The notes below the pieces were generated by a model. That model was given only the letters and a program-made list of their open reading frames with translations. It was not told the origin of the DNA and did not search any database. Shown one piece after another: positions 41,444-49,771 of a stretch of 64,000 bases of DNA. How positions within the stretch are numbered: the first letter of the stretch is position 1; every line of letters begins with the position of its first letter. This DNA comes from Roseovarius nubinhibens ISM (GTDB lineage Bacteria > Pseudomonadota > Alphaproteobacteria > Rhodobacterales > Rhodobacteraceae). The position numbers and the translations under genes are program-made. Location: the NCBI RefSeq assembly GCF_000152625.1, contig NZ_CH724156.1:2089778-2153777 (forward strand), written 5' to 3'.

Positions 41444-42382
41444 TCAAGTGTCGAGCGCGGCGAGCTTTTGGTCAAGCCGCGCCATGAGGCGGGTGAGATC
41501 GGCATGGTCGGCGGCGCTCATCACGGGGCCGGGGGCGCGGACCTTGGGCGAGGCGAGAACGCCGCGCCGGTGCAAGATTTCCTTGCGAATGGCGAGGCCG
41601 AGCCCGAGCTGTTGTTCGTAGCGGACCATCGGCAGATAGGCGTCAAAGAGGTCTTCGGCCCCGTCCACATCGCCCGCCTGATGACGGCGCACCACCTCGA
41701 CCAGCATCTCGGGATAGGCAAAGCCCGTCATCGCCCCATCGGCGCCGCGCTGCAATTCCTGCGGCAAGAAGAGGGCCGCATTGCCGACGAGGATCGAGAT
41801 CCGGTCGATCTGATCGGAGCCGGTCTCGGCGCGCATCCGGTCGAGCTTGTTCAGCCCCGGCCAGTCCTCATGTTTGAGCATGATGATCTGCGGATTGTCG
41901 CGGAAGATGTCGAGCAGGGTCTCGGTCGAGAAATTGACCTTGGTGGTCATCGGATAATCCTGCAGGCAGATCGGCACATCGGGGCCGAGCGTCTGGCAGA
42001 CCTGCGCGAAATACTTCTTCTGCTGGGCATCGGTTTGCAGGCTCGGCATCGGGGCGACCATGACGCCCGCGGCACCGGCCGCCATCACCCGGTCGGTCAG
42101 CGCCTTCATCGGGTCGAGCCCGGCCCCGGAGACGCCCACGATCACCGGCACGCGGCCCGCTACGCGATCCAGCACACGGGTTGCAAATTGGGCGGATTCC
42201 TCGCCCGAGAGCTTGGGGGCCTCGCCCATGATGCCGAGAATTGTCATGCCCGTGACACCGCAGTCGAGATAGAAATCGACCATCCGGTCGGTGCTCTCGA
42301 GGTCGAGACTGCCATCCTCGGCAAAGGGGGTGGCGGCGATGATATAGACGCCCTGGGCGTGGCGGTCGAAACGATTGGTCAT
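41444..42382 (-). CDS. Dihydrodipicolinate synthase family protein (DapA-like aldolase/lyase)
   Basis: A 312-residue class I aldolase-type TIM barrel. The Schiff-base lysine is Lys170 in IIMLKHEDWPG, and Tyr143 in LQDYPMTT is in the usual position. The GGTGE-type pyruvate loop is instead ILGIMGEAPKL, so the carboxylate-binding site differs from true DapA. True lysine biosynthesis is unlikely; the operon suggests cleavage or hydration of a keto or imino acid from hydantoin or carbamoyl-compound breakdown. Start overlaps the previous stop by 4 bp. Confidence 0.83.
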   Translation of the reverse strand: MTNRFDRHAQGVYIIAATPFAEDGSLDLESTDRMVDFYLDCGVTGMTILGIMGEAPKLSGEESAQFATRVLDRVAGRVPVIVGVSGAGLDPMKALTDRVMAAGAAGVMVAPMPSLQTDAQQKKYFAQVCQTLGPDVPICLQDYPMTTKVNFSTETLLDIFRDNPQIIMLKHEDWPGLNKLDRMRAETGSDQIDRISILVGNAALFLPQELQRGADGAMTGFAYPEMLVEVVRRHQAGDVDGAEDLFDAYLPMVRYEQQLGLGLAIRKEILHRRGVLASPKVRAPGPVMSAADHADLTRLMARLDQKLAALDT

Positions 42383-43014
42383 TCTGTCCTCGTTGAGCTC
42401 TCGGCCAAAGGGGCCGGAATGGTCAGGCGATCACTTTCCACCAGCCGCGCATAGCGGTCGGCAAAGAGCCGCGCGGTGGGCAGGGTCTCGCCCCAGTTTA
42501 CATAGCAGGTGTCAAGATCGATGAGCCCGTCACGCGCGCTGATCGCCAGCGCCTCGCCGACGAGAATGCAGCGCTCGGGGCTAAGCGACAATCCGACGGT
42601 CTTGCGGCATTCGAGCGCCACGGGCGCAAGGGCAAGCCGGGGCGGCGCGACCATTTTGGAGGGCTGCGTGGCGAGGCCAAGCGCCTCGGTCTCGCTCGCC
42701 CCCGGCGCGTATCTGGCAGCGCTGTCGACCATGACAGCGTTGAGATCGGGGGTCAGCATATGGACCACGAACTCGCCCGTGCGTTCAATATTGCGGGTGG
42801 TGTCCTTGGGCGTGCCATCCGCGTGATGTTCAAGCCCGAGGATCACGGTGGCCGGATCGGCGCCGAAAACATTGAAGAATGAAAAGGGCGCGAGATTGGT
42901 CGAGCCGTCTGGGTTGCAGGTGGTGACCCAGGCAATGGGCCGCGGGATCACCACACCGCACAAGAGCTTGTAGCGGTCCCGCGGGTCGAGCTTGCCAAGG
43001 TCGATGTCCAGCAT
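42379..43014 (-). CDS. Flavin reductase-like FMN-binding split-barrel protein
   Basis: A 211-residue split-barrel protein: RYKLLCGVVIPRPIAWVTT (14-32) and NLAPFSFFNVFGADPATV (40-57) form the FMN-binding region of the flavin reductase/DIM6-NTAB family. Such proteins reduce FMN with NAD(P)H or bind flavin for a partner oxygenase. No partner monooxygenase is encoded nearby, so its role in this operon is unclear. It is coupled to the DapA-like gene by a 4-bp overlap and begins 9 bp after the carbamoylase stop. Confidence 0.82.
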   Translation of the reverse strand: MLDIDLGKLDPRDRYKLLCGVVIPRPIAWVTTCNPDGSTNLAPFSFFNVFGADPATVILGLEHHADGTPKDTTRNIERTGEFVVHMLTPDLNAVMVDSAARYAPGASETEALGLATQPSKMVAPPRLALAPVALECRKTVGLSLSPERCILVGEALAISARDGLIDLDTCYVNWGETLPTARLFADRYARLVESDRLTIPAPLAESSTRTE

Positions 43015-43023
43015 GTCAGGCGC

Positions 43024-43950
43024 TCAATCCGGCAAGACGACGCCGGTCTGACTGCAGATCAGCCCGTAATGTTCGATCCGGCGATGGCGCGCGAAATCAA
43101 AGATGGTCGATTTGCCGAAGCTGCAGGCGTCCATGTCACAGGCATGCACGATCAGTTCATCGCCCTCGGTTTCGGCCCGGGCCATCACATAGCCATTGGG
43201 ATCGACAATCATGCTGCCCCCCATGAGCGGATGACCGTCCTCGTCGCCCGCCTTGGCCACGCCGACCACCCAGGTGGCGTTTTGATAGGCCGCCGAAGTC
43301 ATCGACAGTTCCGAATGGTAGAGCCGCTTTTCCAGCCCTTCGACCGAATCCTGCGAATTGACCGAGGGCGTGTTATAGCCAAGCATCACCAGCTCGACCC
43401 CTTGCAGCCCCATCACGCGATAGGTCTCGGGCCAGCGCCGGTCGTTGCAGATGCACATGCCCATGATCGCATCCATGTTGCGCCACACCTGAAAGCCGGT
43501 GTCGCCCGGTTCGAAATAACGCTTTTCAAGATGCTGAAAGGCGCGATCATGATCGAATTCGGAATGACCGGGCAGATGGGTCTTGCGGTATTTGCCGACG
43601 ATGTTGCCGTCGCGGTCGGTGAGGATCGAGGTGTTGAAATGGCGCCCCTCGGGTGTCAGCTCGGCATAGCCGAAAGAGATCGCAATCTGTGCCTCGCGGG
43701 CGGCGGCAAAGAGCGGCGCGGTGGCGGCATTGGGCATTTCGCGTTCGAACCATTGGTCGACCTCGGCCTGATCTTCCATGTACCAGCGCGGAAAAAACGT
43801 GGTCAGGCAGAGTTCGGGAAACACCACAAGATCACAGCCCGCCCCTTTGGCCTGCTGTAACAGGGCGATCATCCGGTCGACCACCTCCTCGCGCGTGTCG
43901 GCCTTCTGAATAGGGCCCATCTGGGCGCCGCCAATGACAATCTCACGCAT
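43024..43950 (-). CDS. N-carbamoyl-D-amino acid hydrolase-like nitrilase family amidase
   Basis: A 308-residue nitrilase-superfamily enzyme with the complete Glu-Lys-Cys triad: Glu46 in FPELCLTTFFPRW, Lys123 in GKYRKTHLPG, and Cys168 in MCICNDRRWPE. FFPRWYM and ICNDRRWPE are specific to N-carbamoyl-D-amino acid amidohydrolases. It would release CO2, ammonia and a D-amino acid from the N-carbamoyl product of the hydantoinase encoded on the divergent operon. AAGGAAGGAAA precedes the ATG. Confidence 0.88.
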   Translation of the reverse strand: MREIVIGGAQMGPIQKADTREEVVDRMIALLQQAKGAGCDLVVFPELCLTTFFPRWYMEDQAEVDQWFEREMPNAATAPLFAAAREAQIAISFGYAELTPEGRHFNTSILTDRDGNIVGKYRKTHLPGHSEFDHDRAFQHLEKRYFEPGDTGFQVWRNMDAIMGMCICNDRRWPETYRVMGLQGVELVMLGYNTPSVNSQDSVEGLEKRLYHSELSMTSAAYQNATWVVGVAKAGDEDGHPLMGGSMIVDPNGYVMARAETEGDELIVHACDMDACSFGKSTIFDFARHRRIEHYGLICSQTGVVLPD

Positions 43951-43974
43951 CTGCGTTTCCTTCCTTCAACTGGT

Positions 43975-44640
43975 CTAATGAGCGATGCGGCGTTCGAACC
44001 GGCTGACAAGCCGGACGAGGGGCCACAAAATGACGAGGTAAATGCCTGCCGCGAGCACGAGCGGAGAGGCGCTATAAGTGACCGAGCGCGCCATATCGGC
44101 GGCATAGAGCATCTCGGCCAGCGACACGACAGAGGCGAGCGAGGTGAGCTTGACCACTTCGATCGTGTTGGAGATGAGATCGGGCAGCACGTTGCGCACC
44201 GCCTGCGGCAGCACGACATAGGCCATGGTCTGGGACGCGCCGAGCCCGGTGGAGCGCGCGGCCTCGGTCTGACCCGTGCCGACCGAGCCGATGCCGGCGC
44301 GAAAGATCTCGCCGTAATAGGCCGAGTTGTTGAGCAAGAAGGCAATCGCCACGGCGGCAAAGGGCGACAGGCGCAGCCCGGCAAAGGGCAGGCCGGAGTA
44401 GACAAAGATCAGCAGCACGAGCGGCGGGATCGCGCGGAAAAAGTCGACAAACCCCACCGTCGCCCAGCGCAGCGCACGGTTCTGGCTCAGCATGCCGAGC
44501 GCCGCAAAGAGCCCACCCAAAAGCCCCATGGGAATGACCACGGCACAGATCGCCAGCGTCATCCAGAGCCCGCGCAGGATCGTGGGCCAGGCGGCGATCA
44601 TGATCTCGATATTGAAGAATTGTTCGATCAACTGGTCCAT
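43975..44640 (-). CDS. Polar amino acid-type ABC transporter permease (second)
   Basis: A 221-residue HisMQ-type permease with about five membrane segments. The EAA-type loop EAARSTGLGASQTMAYVVLPQAVRNVLP couples it to the ATPase (pieces 133-160). It is paired with the permease encoded just upstream, 4 bp away, to form a heteromeric importer for an amino acid or derivative. Confidence 0.9.
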   Translation of the reverse strand: MDQLIEQFFNIEIMIAAWPTILRGLWMTLAICAVVIPMGLLGGLFAALGMLSQNRALRWATVGFVDFFRAIPPLVLLIFVYSGLPFAGLRLSPFAAVAIAFLLNNSAYYGEIFRAGIGSVGTGQTEAARSTGLGASQTMAYVVLPQAVRNVLPDLISNTIEVVKLTSLASVVSLAEMLYAADMARSVTYSASPLVLAAGIYLVILWPLVRLVSRFERRIAH

Positions 44641-44644
44641 CGGA

Positions 44645-45343
44645 TCACGCCTTCTTCCACGAGTAGCGCCGTTCGAGCCAGCGCGACATGATCACGAAGG
44701 GCAGGAAAAGCAGCACATAGGCCAGCGCCGCCAGCAGGAGGGGCGAGGCGTTGCCGGAAAAGCTCTGAGCTGTGGTGGCCTGATTGAGAATGTCGGGCAC
44801 CCCGATCACCGTGCCGAGGGCGGTCATCTTGGTGATGGCGATGGCACGGTTGGTGAGCGGCGGGATCGCAAGGCGCATCGCCTGCGGCAAGATCACATAG
44901 CCGAGCGTCTGGGTAAAGCCGAGCCCGGTCGAGCGCGCGGCCTCCCACTGGCCCTTGTCGACCGAGGTGATGCCCGCCCAGAGGATTTCCTCGGCAAAGG
45001 CCGCGAGGATCAGCGTCAGCACCACAAAGAGCACCATGAAGGCCGACAGGTATATGCCCGCATTGGGCAGGCCGAAAAAGACCAGAAGGATCACCACCAG
45101 AGGCGGTAGGGCACGGAACACATCGGCAAAGACCACGATGAGAAAGGAGAGCGGCCCGACGCGGTACGCCCGCAGGCAGGCCAGAAGCGTGCCGAGCGTC
45201 ATGCCGACGAGGATGATCAGCACCGACAGCCAGACGGTGACCCCGACCCCGGCGAGGATCGACGGGGCGTATTTGACCAGCACCTCCCAGTTGAGAAAGG
45301 TCTGGGCAAAGCGTTCGAGCCCGCTGAGCGCCTCTGTTTCCAT
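44645..45343 (-). CDS. Polar amino acid-type ABC transporter permease (first)
   Basis: A 232-residue HisMQ-type permease: VTVWLSVLIILVGMTLGTLL and the EAA loop EAARSTGLGFTQTLGYVILP are standard. It begins one base after the ATPase stop. The ATG at 45343 is used because upstream codons in this frame run antisense-like through the ATPase gene. It partners the following permease. Confidence 0.9.
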   Translation of the reverse strand: METEALSGLERFAQTFLNWEVLVKYAPSILAGVGVTVWLSVLIILVGMTLGTLLACLRAYRVGPLSFLIVVFADVFRALPPLVVILLVFFGLPNAGIYLSAFMVLFVVLTLILAAFAEEILWAGITSVDKGQWEAARSTGLGFTQTLGYVILPQAMRLAIPPLTNRAIAITKMTALGTVIGVPDILNQATTAQSFSGNASPLLLAALAYVLLFLPFVIMSRWLERRYSWKKA

Positions 45344-45344
45344 C

Positions 45345-46100
45345 TCAGGCGCCCCCGGTGACGCGGGACAGGAAGCTGCGCGTGCGGGCGTGGTTCGGGT
45401 TCTCGAAAATCCGCTCGGGGCTGCCCTGTTCGACGATCTGCCCGTCATCCATGATAATGACGCGGTCGGCGGCCTCGCGGGCGAATTGCATTTCATGGCT
45501 AACGACCAGCATGGTCATGCCGGTCTCTTTCAACTCGCGCATCACGGCGAGCACATCGCCCACAAGCTCGGGGTCGAGCGCCGAGGTCGGTTCGTCAAAG
45601 AGCATCACCTGCGGCTCGAGCGCGAGGGCGCGGGCGATGGCGACGCGCTGTTGCTGACCGCCGGACAGGGCGGCGGGCAGGTTTTCGGATTTATCGGCGA
45701 GCCCCACCTGTTCGAGCGCCGCCATGGCGCGGGCATCCGCCTCGTCGCGCGACTGGCCGAGCACCTTGCGCAGGGCCAGTGTCACGTTGCGGCGCGCCGA
45801 GAGATGCGGGTAGAGGTTGAAGGATTGAAACACCATTCCAATACGCTGGCGTATGGCATTGAGATCGACGCCTTTGCCGGTGACCGGATCGCCTTCGAGA
45901 AAGATGTCGCCCGCGTCCGGCTCTTCGAGCCGGTTACAGCAGCGCAGCATGGTGGATTTGCCTGATCCGGACGGCCCGAGCACAAAGACCAGCTCGCTAT
46001 GTTCGACGCTGATATCGACGCCCTTCAGCGCGTGAAAAGTTCCGAAATGCTTGTGCAGGCCGCGAACCTCGAGCGAGGGGCGTTGCGTGGGGGCGTTCAT
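45345..46100 (-). CDS. Polar amino acid-type ABC transporter ATP-binding protein
   Basis: A 251-residue GlnQ/HisP-type ATPase. Walker A is GPSGSGKST (42-50), the signature LSGGQQQR begins at 145, Walker B is VMLFDE (165-170) and the H-loop is VSHEM. The length and [16 protein letters not shown] segment fit amino acid importers. It follows the binding-protein gene after 99 bp that include a stem-loop. Confidence 0.94.
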   Translation of the reverse strand: MNAPTQRPSLEVRGLHKHFGTFHALKGVDISVEHSELVFVLGPSGSGKSTMLRCCNRLEEPDAGDIFLEGDPVTGKGVDLNAIRQRIGMVFQSFNLYPHLSARRNVTLALRKVLGQSRDEADARAMAALEQVGLADKSENLPAALSGGQQQRVAIARALALEPQVMLFDEPTSALDPELVGDVLAVMRELKETGMTMLVVSHEMQFAREAADRVIIMDDGQIVEQGSPERIFENPNHARTRSFLSRVTGGA

Positions 46101-46152
46101 GAGGGCAGGTCTTTCGGCTGTGTTCGGACGGGGCGGTAACGGGGCGGAAAAG

Positions 46153-46179
46153 GGCTCCGCCGCACTGGGCGGCGAAGCC
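46153..46179 (-). other. Intercistronic stem-loop between binding-protein and ATPase genes
   Basis: GGCT-CC-GCCGC and GCGGC-GA-AGCC pair around a 5-base loop. Such hairpins after the first (binding-protein) gene of ABC operons often stabilise its mRNA and partly reduce downstream expression. There is no T-run. Confidence 0.5.
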
Positions 46180-46199
46180 AAGTCTCGGGGAGAGAGAGG

Positions 46200-47033
46200 T
46201 TAACAGCTGGGGGTGTGCCCATCCTCGGCATAGCCATCGAAACCGGGCTGGCCATGGCCGGGCAGCGGCGTCAGCGCGACCGAGCCTTCGGCGGGGGGCA
46301 TGCCGAACCATTTCTCATGCATGGCCGCGATCGTGCCGTCGATCTTCATGCATTCGATCACGTTTTCGACCGTATCGCGCAGTTCGGTGTCTTCCTTGCG
46401 GAAGGGCATCCCCCAGACCTTGCCGGTGGAATAGAGAAAGCTGGTCTCGATATTGGGGTTCTTCTTGGCGGCCCAGGCCGACACGGTGTTGCCCGCGACA
46501 TTGGCAAAGGCGCGGCCCGAGATGACGGCTTGGACGGCGTCGGTGTTGCTGCCAAAGCTTTCCACGGTCCAGCCGATTTCATCGGCCAGCTCGCGCGCCC
46601 AGCTGTCATAGGCCGAGCCCTTGTTCACGGCGATGACCTTGCCATTGAACTCCTTGAGATCGGTGATCTCAGGGGTGCCGGCTTTGACCACGAACTGAAA
46701 GTCGGTGTTCAGATAGCCCTCGGAGAAGAGCAGGTTGTTGGCGCGCTCCTCGGTGATCGTGGTGGGGGCCACGACGAAATCATAGGTGCCGGCCTGCAGC
46801 CCCGGCAGGATGCCCGAGAATTGCGTGGCGACGATATTCATCTCGGCACCGAGACGTTTGCCGATTTCATTGGCCAGATCGACGTTAAAGCCTTCGATCC
46901 CGCCGTCGAGCTTGGGCATGGCATGGGGGGCGAAAGTCCCGTCGAGGGCAACGGTATAGCTGTCCTTGGCGAGCGCTGGCCCGGTGATCATCGCGGCCGT
47001 GATGGCCGCAGTCGCGAAGAGGCGCGTAAACAT
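46200..47033 (-). CDS. Amino acid-type ABC transporter substrate-binding protein
   Basis: A 277-residue periplasmic binding protein (SBP family 3). The signal peptide ends GPALAKD (about residue 22). The mature part has GFNVDLANEIGKRLGAEMNIV and the C-terminal MHEKWFGMPP typical of HisJ/GlnH relatives. It leads the nine-gene minus-strand operon. By context the ligand may be a hydantoin, ureido acid or related amino acid derivative. Start after AGGGAAG. Confidence 0.9.
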   Translation of the reverse strand: MFTRLFATAAITAAMITGPALAKDSYTVALDGTFAPHAMPKLDGGIEGFNVDLANEIGKRLGAEMNIVATQFSGILPGLQAGTYDFVVAPTTITEERANNLLFSEGYLNTDFQFVVKAGTPEITDLKEFNGKVIAVNKGSAYDSWARELADEIGWTVESFGSNTDAVQAVISGRAFANVAGNTVSAWAAKKNPNIETSFLYSTGKVWGMPFRKEDTELRDTVENVIECMKIDGTIAAMHEKWFGMPPAEGSVALTPLPGHGQPGFDGYAEDGHTPSC

Positions 47034-47395
47034 GGTTGAACTTCCCTGTGATTCATTATGATTGAGGTCATAACTATAAATTTCACGCGGTCTGGTCATA
47101 GAAATAATGGTGCCAGCCTTATTAAACTTTCGATATGTCTATATGCACATCTTATAAATGCGGTCAAAAAACGTTTTTGATTAATTGATGTGCAGGAGCG
47201 AATTGAGCGCTTAAATATTTGACTTTGCTTGGGTATTCCTCCCAACGGGCGCGATATCGCGATGGTCACCCCCGGTGGCTTGCCCTAATTTTGACCAGCG
47301 GGGCAACGGCTTGACCTCTGCCGCGAAACTGCCAGTCATGGGGCAAAGCGAAAACCACCGGGCCGCAGGGCGGCACCGGCAGCAGGGAGATGGAG
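47034..47395. other. 362-bp AT-rich divergent control region of the hydantoin-like genes
   Basis: The region separates the ABC/carbamoylase operon from the SDR-hydantoinase pair and is much richer in A/T than its surroundings. It holds TATGA-N6-TCATA (47057-47072) 24 bp before the binding-protein start, a good minus-strand -10 TATAGT at 47074-47079, and a nested inverted repeat at 47144-47194. No coding sequence is visible. Confidence 0.6.
47144..47194. promoter_or_regulatory. Nested inverted repeats in the divergent control region
   Basis: Outer arms TGCACATC and GATGTGCA (35 bp apart) enclose TCAAAAA-ACG-TTTTTGA; the two dyad centres are within 3 bp of each other. It could be a looped operator or a cruciform-prone site for the LysR or AraC regulator of this island. 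Confidence 0.5.
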
Positions 47396-48184
47396 ATGGA
47401 TCTGGGATTGAGCGGCAAGGGCGCGCTGGTGTTGTCATCCTCGCGCGGGCTTGGGCTTGGGATCGCGCAGGCGCTGGCCGAGGAAGGGGCGAATGTCCTG
47501 CTCACCGGGCGCAACGCGCAGGCGCTTGCCGCGAATGCGGCGGCGATCAACGCGCGCGGCAAGGGCACGGCCCATACCCATGTCTTTGATCTCAATGACG
47601 CGGGCGCGGTGCCGGGTCTCGTCGCGGCGGCGCGGGCGGCGCTGGGCCGCATCGACATTCTTGTGAACAACACGGGCGGGCCGCCGCCGGGCCGGATGGC
47701 GGATGTCGATCCGGCGCTTCTTGCCACGCATTTCGATGCGATGGTGCTGCGGCTGGCCGAGATCACCCAGGCGGTTCTGCCCGATATGCGCGAGGCTGGC
47801 TGGGGCCGGATCATCACCGTGGGCTCGTCCGGTGTGGTGCAACCCATTCCCAATCTCGGGCTTTCAAACGCGCTGCGCTCGGCGCTGGTGGGCTGGTCGA
47901 AATCGCTGTCGAATGACCTCGCGGGCGAGGGGATCACCGTCAACATGCTCTTGCCCGGCCGTATCCATACCGACCGTGTCGACGAGCTTGACGCCGCCGC
48001 TGCCAAACGCACGGGTCAGGACGTCGACGCCGTGCGCAAGGCGTCGCGGGCCGCGATCCCGGCGGGGCGTTATGGTAAGGTGGAGGAGTTCGGCGCGGTG
48101 GCGGCCTTTCTCGCAAGTGCCCAGGCCAGCTATGTCACCGGAAGCCTGATCCGCTGTGATGGCGGGTCGATCAAATCGGTCTGA
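47396..48184 (+). CDS. SDR family protein lacking the YxxxK catalytic pair
   Basis: A 262-residue Rossmann-fold protein of short-chain dehydrogenase type: cofactor loop SSSRGLGLGIAQAL, VNNTGGPPPG in place of NNAG, and C-terminal SYVTGSLIRCDGG. The active-site segment is GSSGVVQPIPNLGLSNALRS, where the usual Tyr-x3-Lys reads Ser-x3-Arg. I recall an SDR branch with this SNALR motif; its activity is uncertain. The second ATG (47396) is preferred, with GGGAG 6 bp upstream. Hydantoinase follows 11 bp later. Confidence 0.85.
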   Translation: MDLGLSGKGALVLSSSRGLGLGIAQALAEEGANVLLTGRNAQALAANAAAINARGKGTAHTHVFDLNDAGAVPGLVAAARAALGRIDILVNNTGGPPPGRMADVDPALLATHFDAMVLRLAEITQAVLPDMREAGWGRIITVGSSGVVQPIPNLGLSNALRSALVGWSKSLSNDLAGEGITVNMLLPGRIHTDRVDELDAAAAKRTGQDVDAVRKASRAAIPAGRYGKVEEFGAVAAFLASAQASYVTGSLIRCDGGSIKSV

Positions 48185-48195
48185 GGAGGATGGAG

Positions 48196-49656
48196 ATGAG
48201 TTACGATCTGGTCATCAAGAACGGCACATTGGTCACCGCCTCGGAGAGCTACAAGGGCGATCTCGGCATTCGCGACGGGCGTATCGTGGCACAGGGCGAA
48301 GGGCTCAGCGCGGCGGATGAGATTGACGCCACCGGCAAGCTGGTGATGCCCGGCGGCATCGAGGCCCATTGCCATATCGCACAGGAAAGCGCGACCGGCG
48401 GCATGACGGCGGATGATTATCGCAGCGGCTCGATCAGCGCGGCCTATGGCGGAAATTCCTGTTTCGTGCCCTTCGCGGCGCAGCATCGCCATATGGGCGT
48501 GCTGGAAACGCTCGACCTTTACGACAGCCGGGCCGAGGGCGCGTCGGTCATCGACTATAGCTATCATCTCATCGTTGCGAACCCGAGCGAAGAGGCGCTG
48601 ACCCGCGAATTGCCCGAGGCGTTTCGGCGCGGCATCACCTCGTTCAAGGTCTTCATGACCTATGATCTGATGAATATCGACGACAGCCAGTTTCTCGACA
48701 TCCTGACCGTGGCCAAGGCCCATGGCGCGCTGACCATGGTGCATGCCGAGAACAATGGCATGATCAAATGGATGTCCAAACGCCTTTTGGACAAGGGGCT
48801 GACCGCGCCGCGCTATCACGCGGTGAGCCACCCGGCGCTCGCCGAAGAAGAGGCCATTCACCGCGCCATCAGCCTGGCCAAGCTGGCGGATGCGGCGCTG
48901 ATGATCGTGCATGTCTCGACCAGCGAAGGGGCGGATCTTGTGAGCCGCGCGCGGCTCGACGGGGCGAAGATCCATGCCGAAACCTGCCCGCAATATCTCT
49001 TTCTGACGCGGCAGGACCTGGACCGTCCCGGCATGGAGGGGGCGAAGTTCATGTGCTCGCCCCCGGTGCGCGACGAGGCCACGCAGGCCGCGCTCTGGCG
49101 TCATCTCGAGGCGGGCACCTTCACGGTGTTTTCCTCCGATCACGCGCCCTATCGCTTTGATGAGACCGGCAAGCTCGCCAACGGGCCTGAGGCCACGTTC
49201 AAACAGATCGCCAATGGCATGCCGGGGATTGCGCTGCGCCTGCCGCTGCTTTTCTCGGAAGGGGTGGTCAAGGGCCGGATTTCCGCCAGTCAATTTGTCG
49301 CTCTGTCGAGCACCAATGCCGCGCGGCTCTATGGCATGCTGCCCACCAAGGGCACGCTGGCCATCGGTGCGGATGCCGATATTGCCATCTGGGACCCGAA
49401 AGAGACCCGCAAGGTGACGGTCGAGGATCAGTATGACAATATGGATTACACGCCCTTCGAGGGGATCGAGCTGACCGGCTGGCCGACGACGGTGCTCACC
49501 CGTGGCATCCGGGTGATCGACAACGGCACGCTCATGGTCGAGCCGGGGCATGGCCGGTTCGTTGCCCGCGCGCCCGGCGATTTCGGGCCGCAACCGGGCC
49601 ATCGCGCGCCCGAGCTTGACCCGGCGCAGAATTTCGGCGCCGATATCGCGCCTTAA
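48196..49656 (+). CDS. Dihydropyrimidinase/hydantoinase
   Basis: A 486-residue cyclic amidohydrolase. Metal ligands are His58 and His60 in IEAHCHI, the carboxylated Lys151 in TSFKVFMTY, His183 in MVHAEN, His239 in IVHVST, and Asp315 in SSDHAPYR. This is the complete binuclear-zinc set. It opens dihydropyrimidine or 5-substituted hydantoin rings to N-carbamoyl acids, usually with D-preference, which fits the carbamoylase encoded divergently. GAGGAGG lies before the second in-frame ATG at 48196, my preferred start. Confidence 0.92.
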   Translation: MSYDLVIKNGTLVTASESYKGDLGIRDGRIVAQGEGLSAADEIDATGKLVMPGGIEAHCHIAQESATGGMTADDYRSGSISAAYGGNSCFVPFAAQHRHMGVLETLDLYDSRAEGASVIDYSYHLIVANPSEEALTRELPEAFRRGITSFKVFMTYDLMNIDDSQFLDILTVAKAHGALTMVHAENNGMIKWMSKRLLDKGLTAPRYHAVSHPALAEEEAIHRAISLAKLADAALMIVHVSTSEGADLVSRARLDGAKIHAETCPQYLFLTRQDLDRPGMEGAKFMCSPPVRDEATQAALWRHLEAGTFTVFSSDHAPYRFDETGKLANGPEATFKQIANGMPGIALRLPLLFSEGVVKGRISASQFVALSSTNAARLYGMLPTKGTLAIGADADIAIWDPKETRKVTVEDQYDNMDYTPFEGIELTGWPTTVLTRGIRVIDNGTLMVEPGHGRFVARAPGDFGPQPGHRAPELDPAQNFGADIAP

Positions 49657-49771
49657 GATCTGGCCCGCGCTTCCCCCGTGCGCTGCCCATTGTGAACGGG
49701 CGGCGCGCGGGCTATCACAGGGGCCGCAACGAGACGCGCCAGTGGTGCCGAGATTTTGCGTTGCGACGAGA

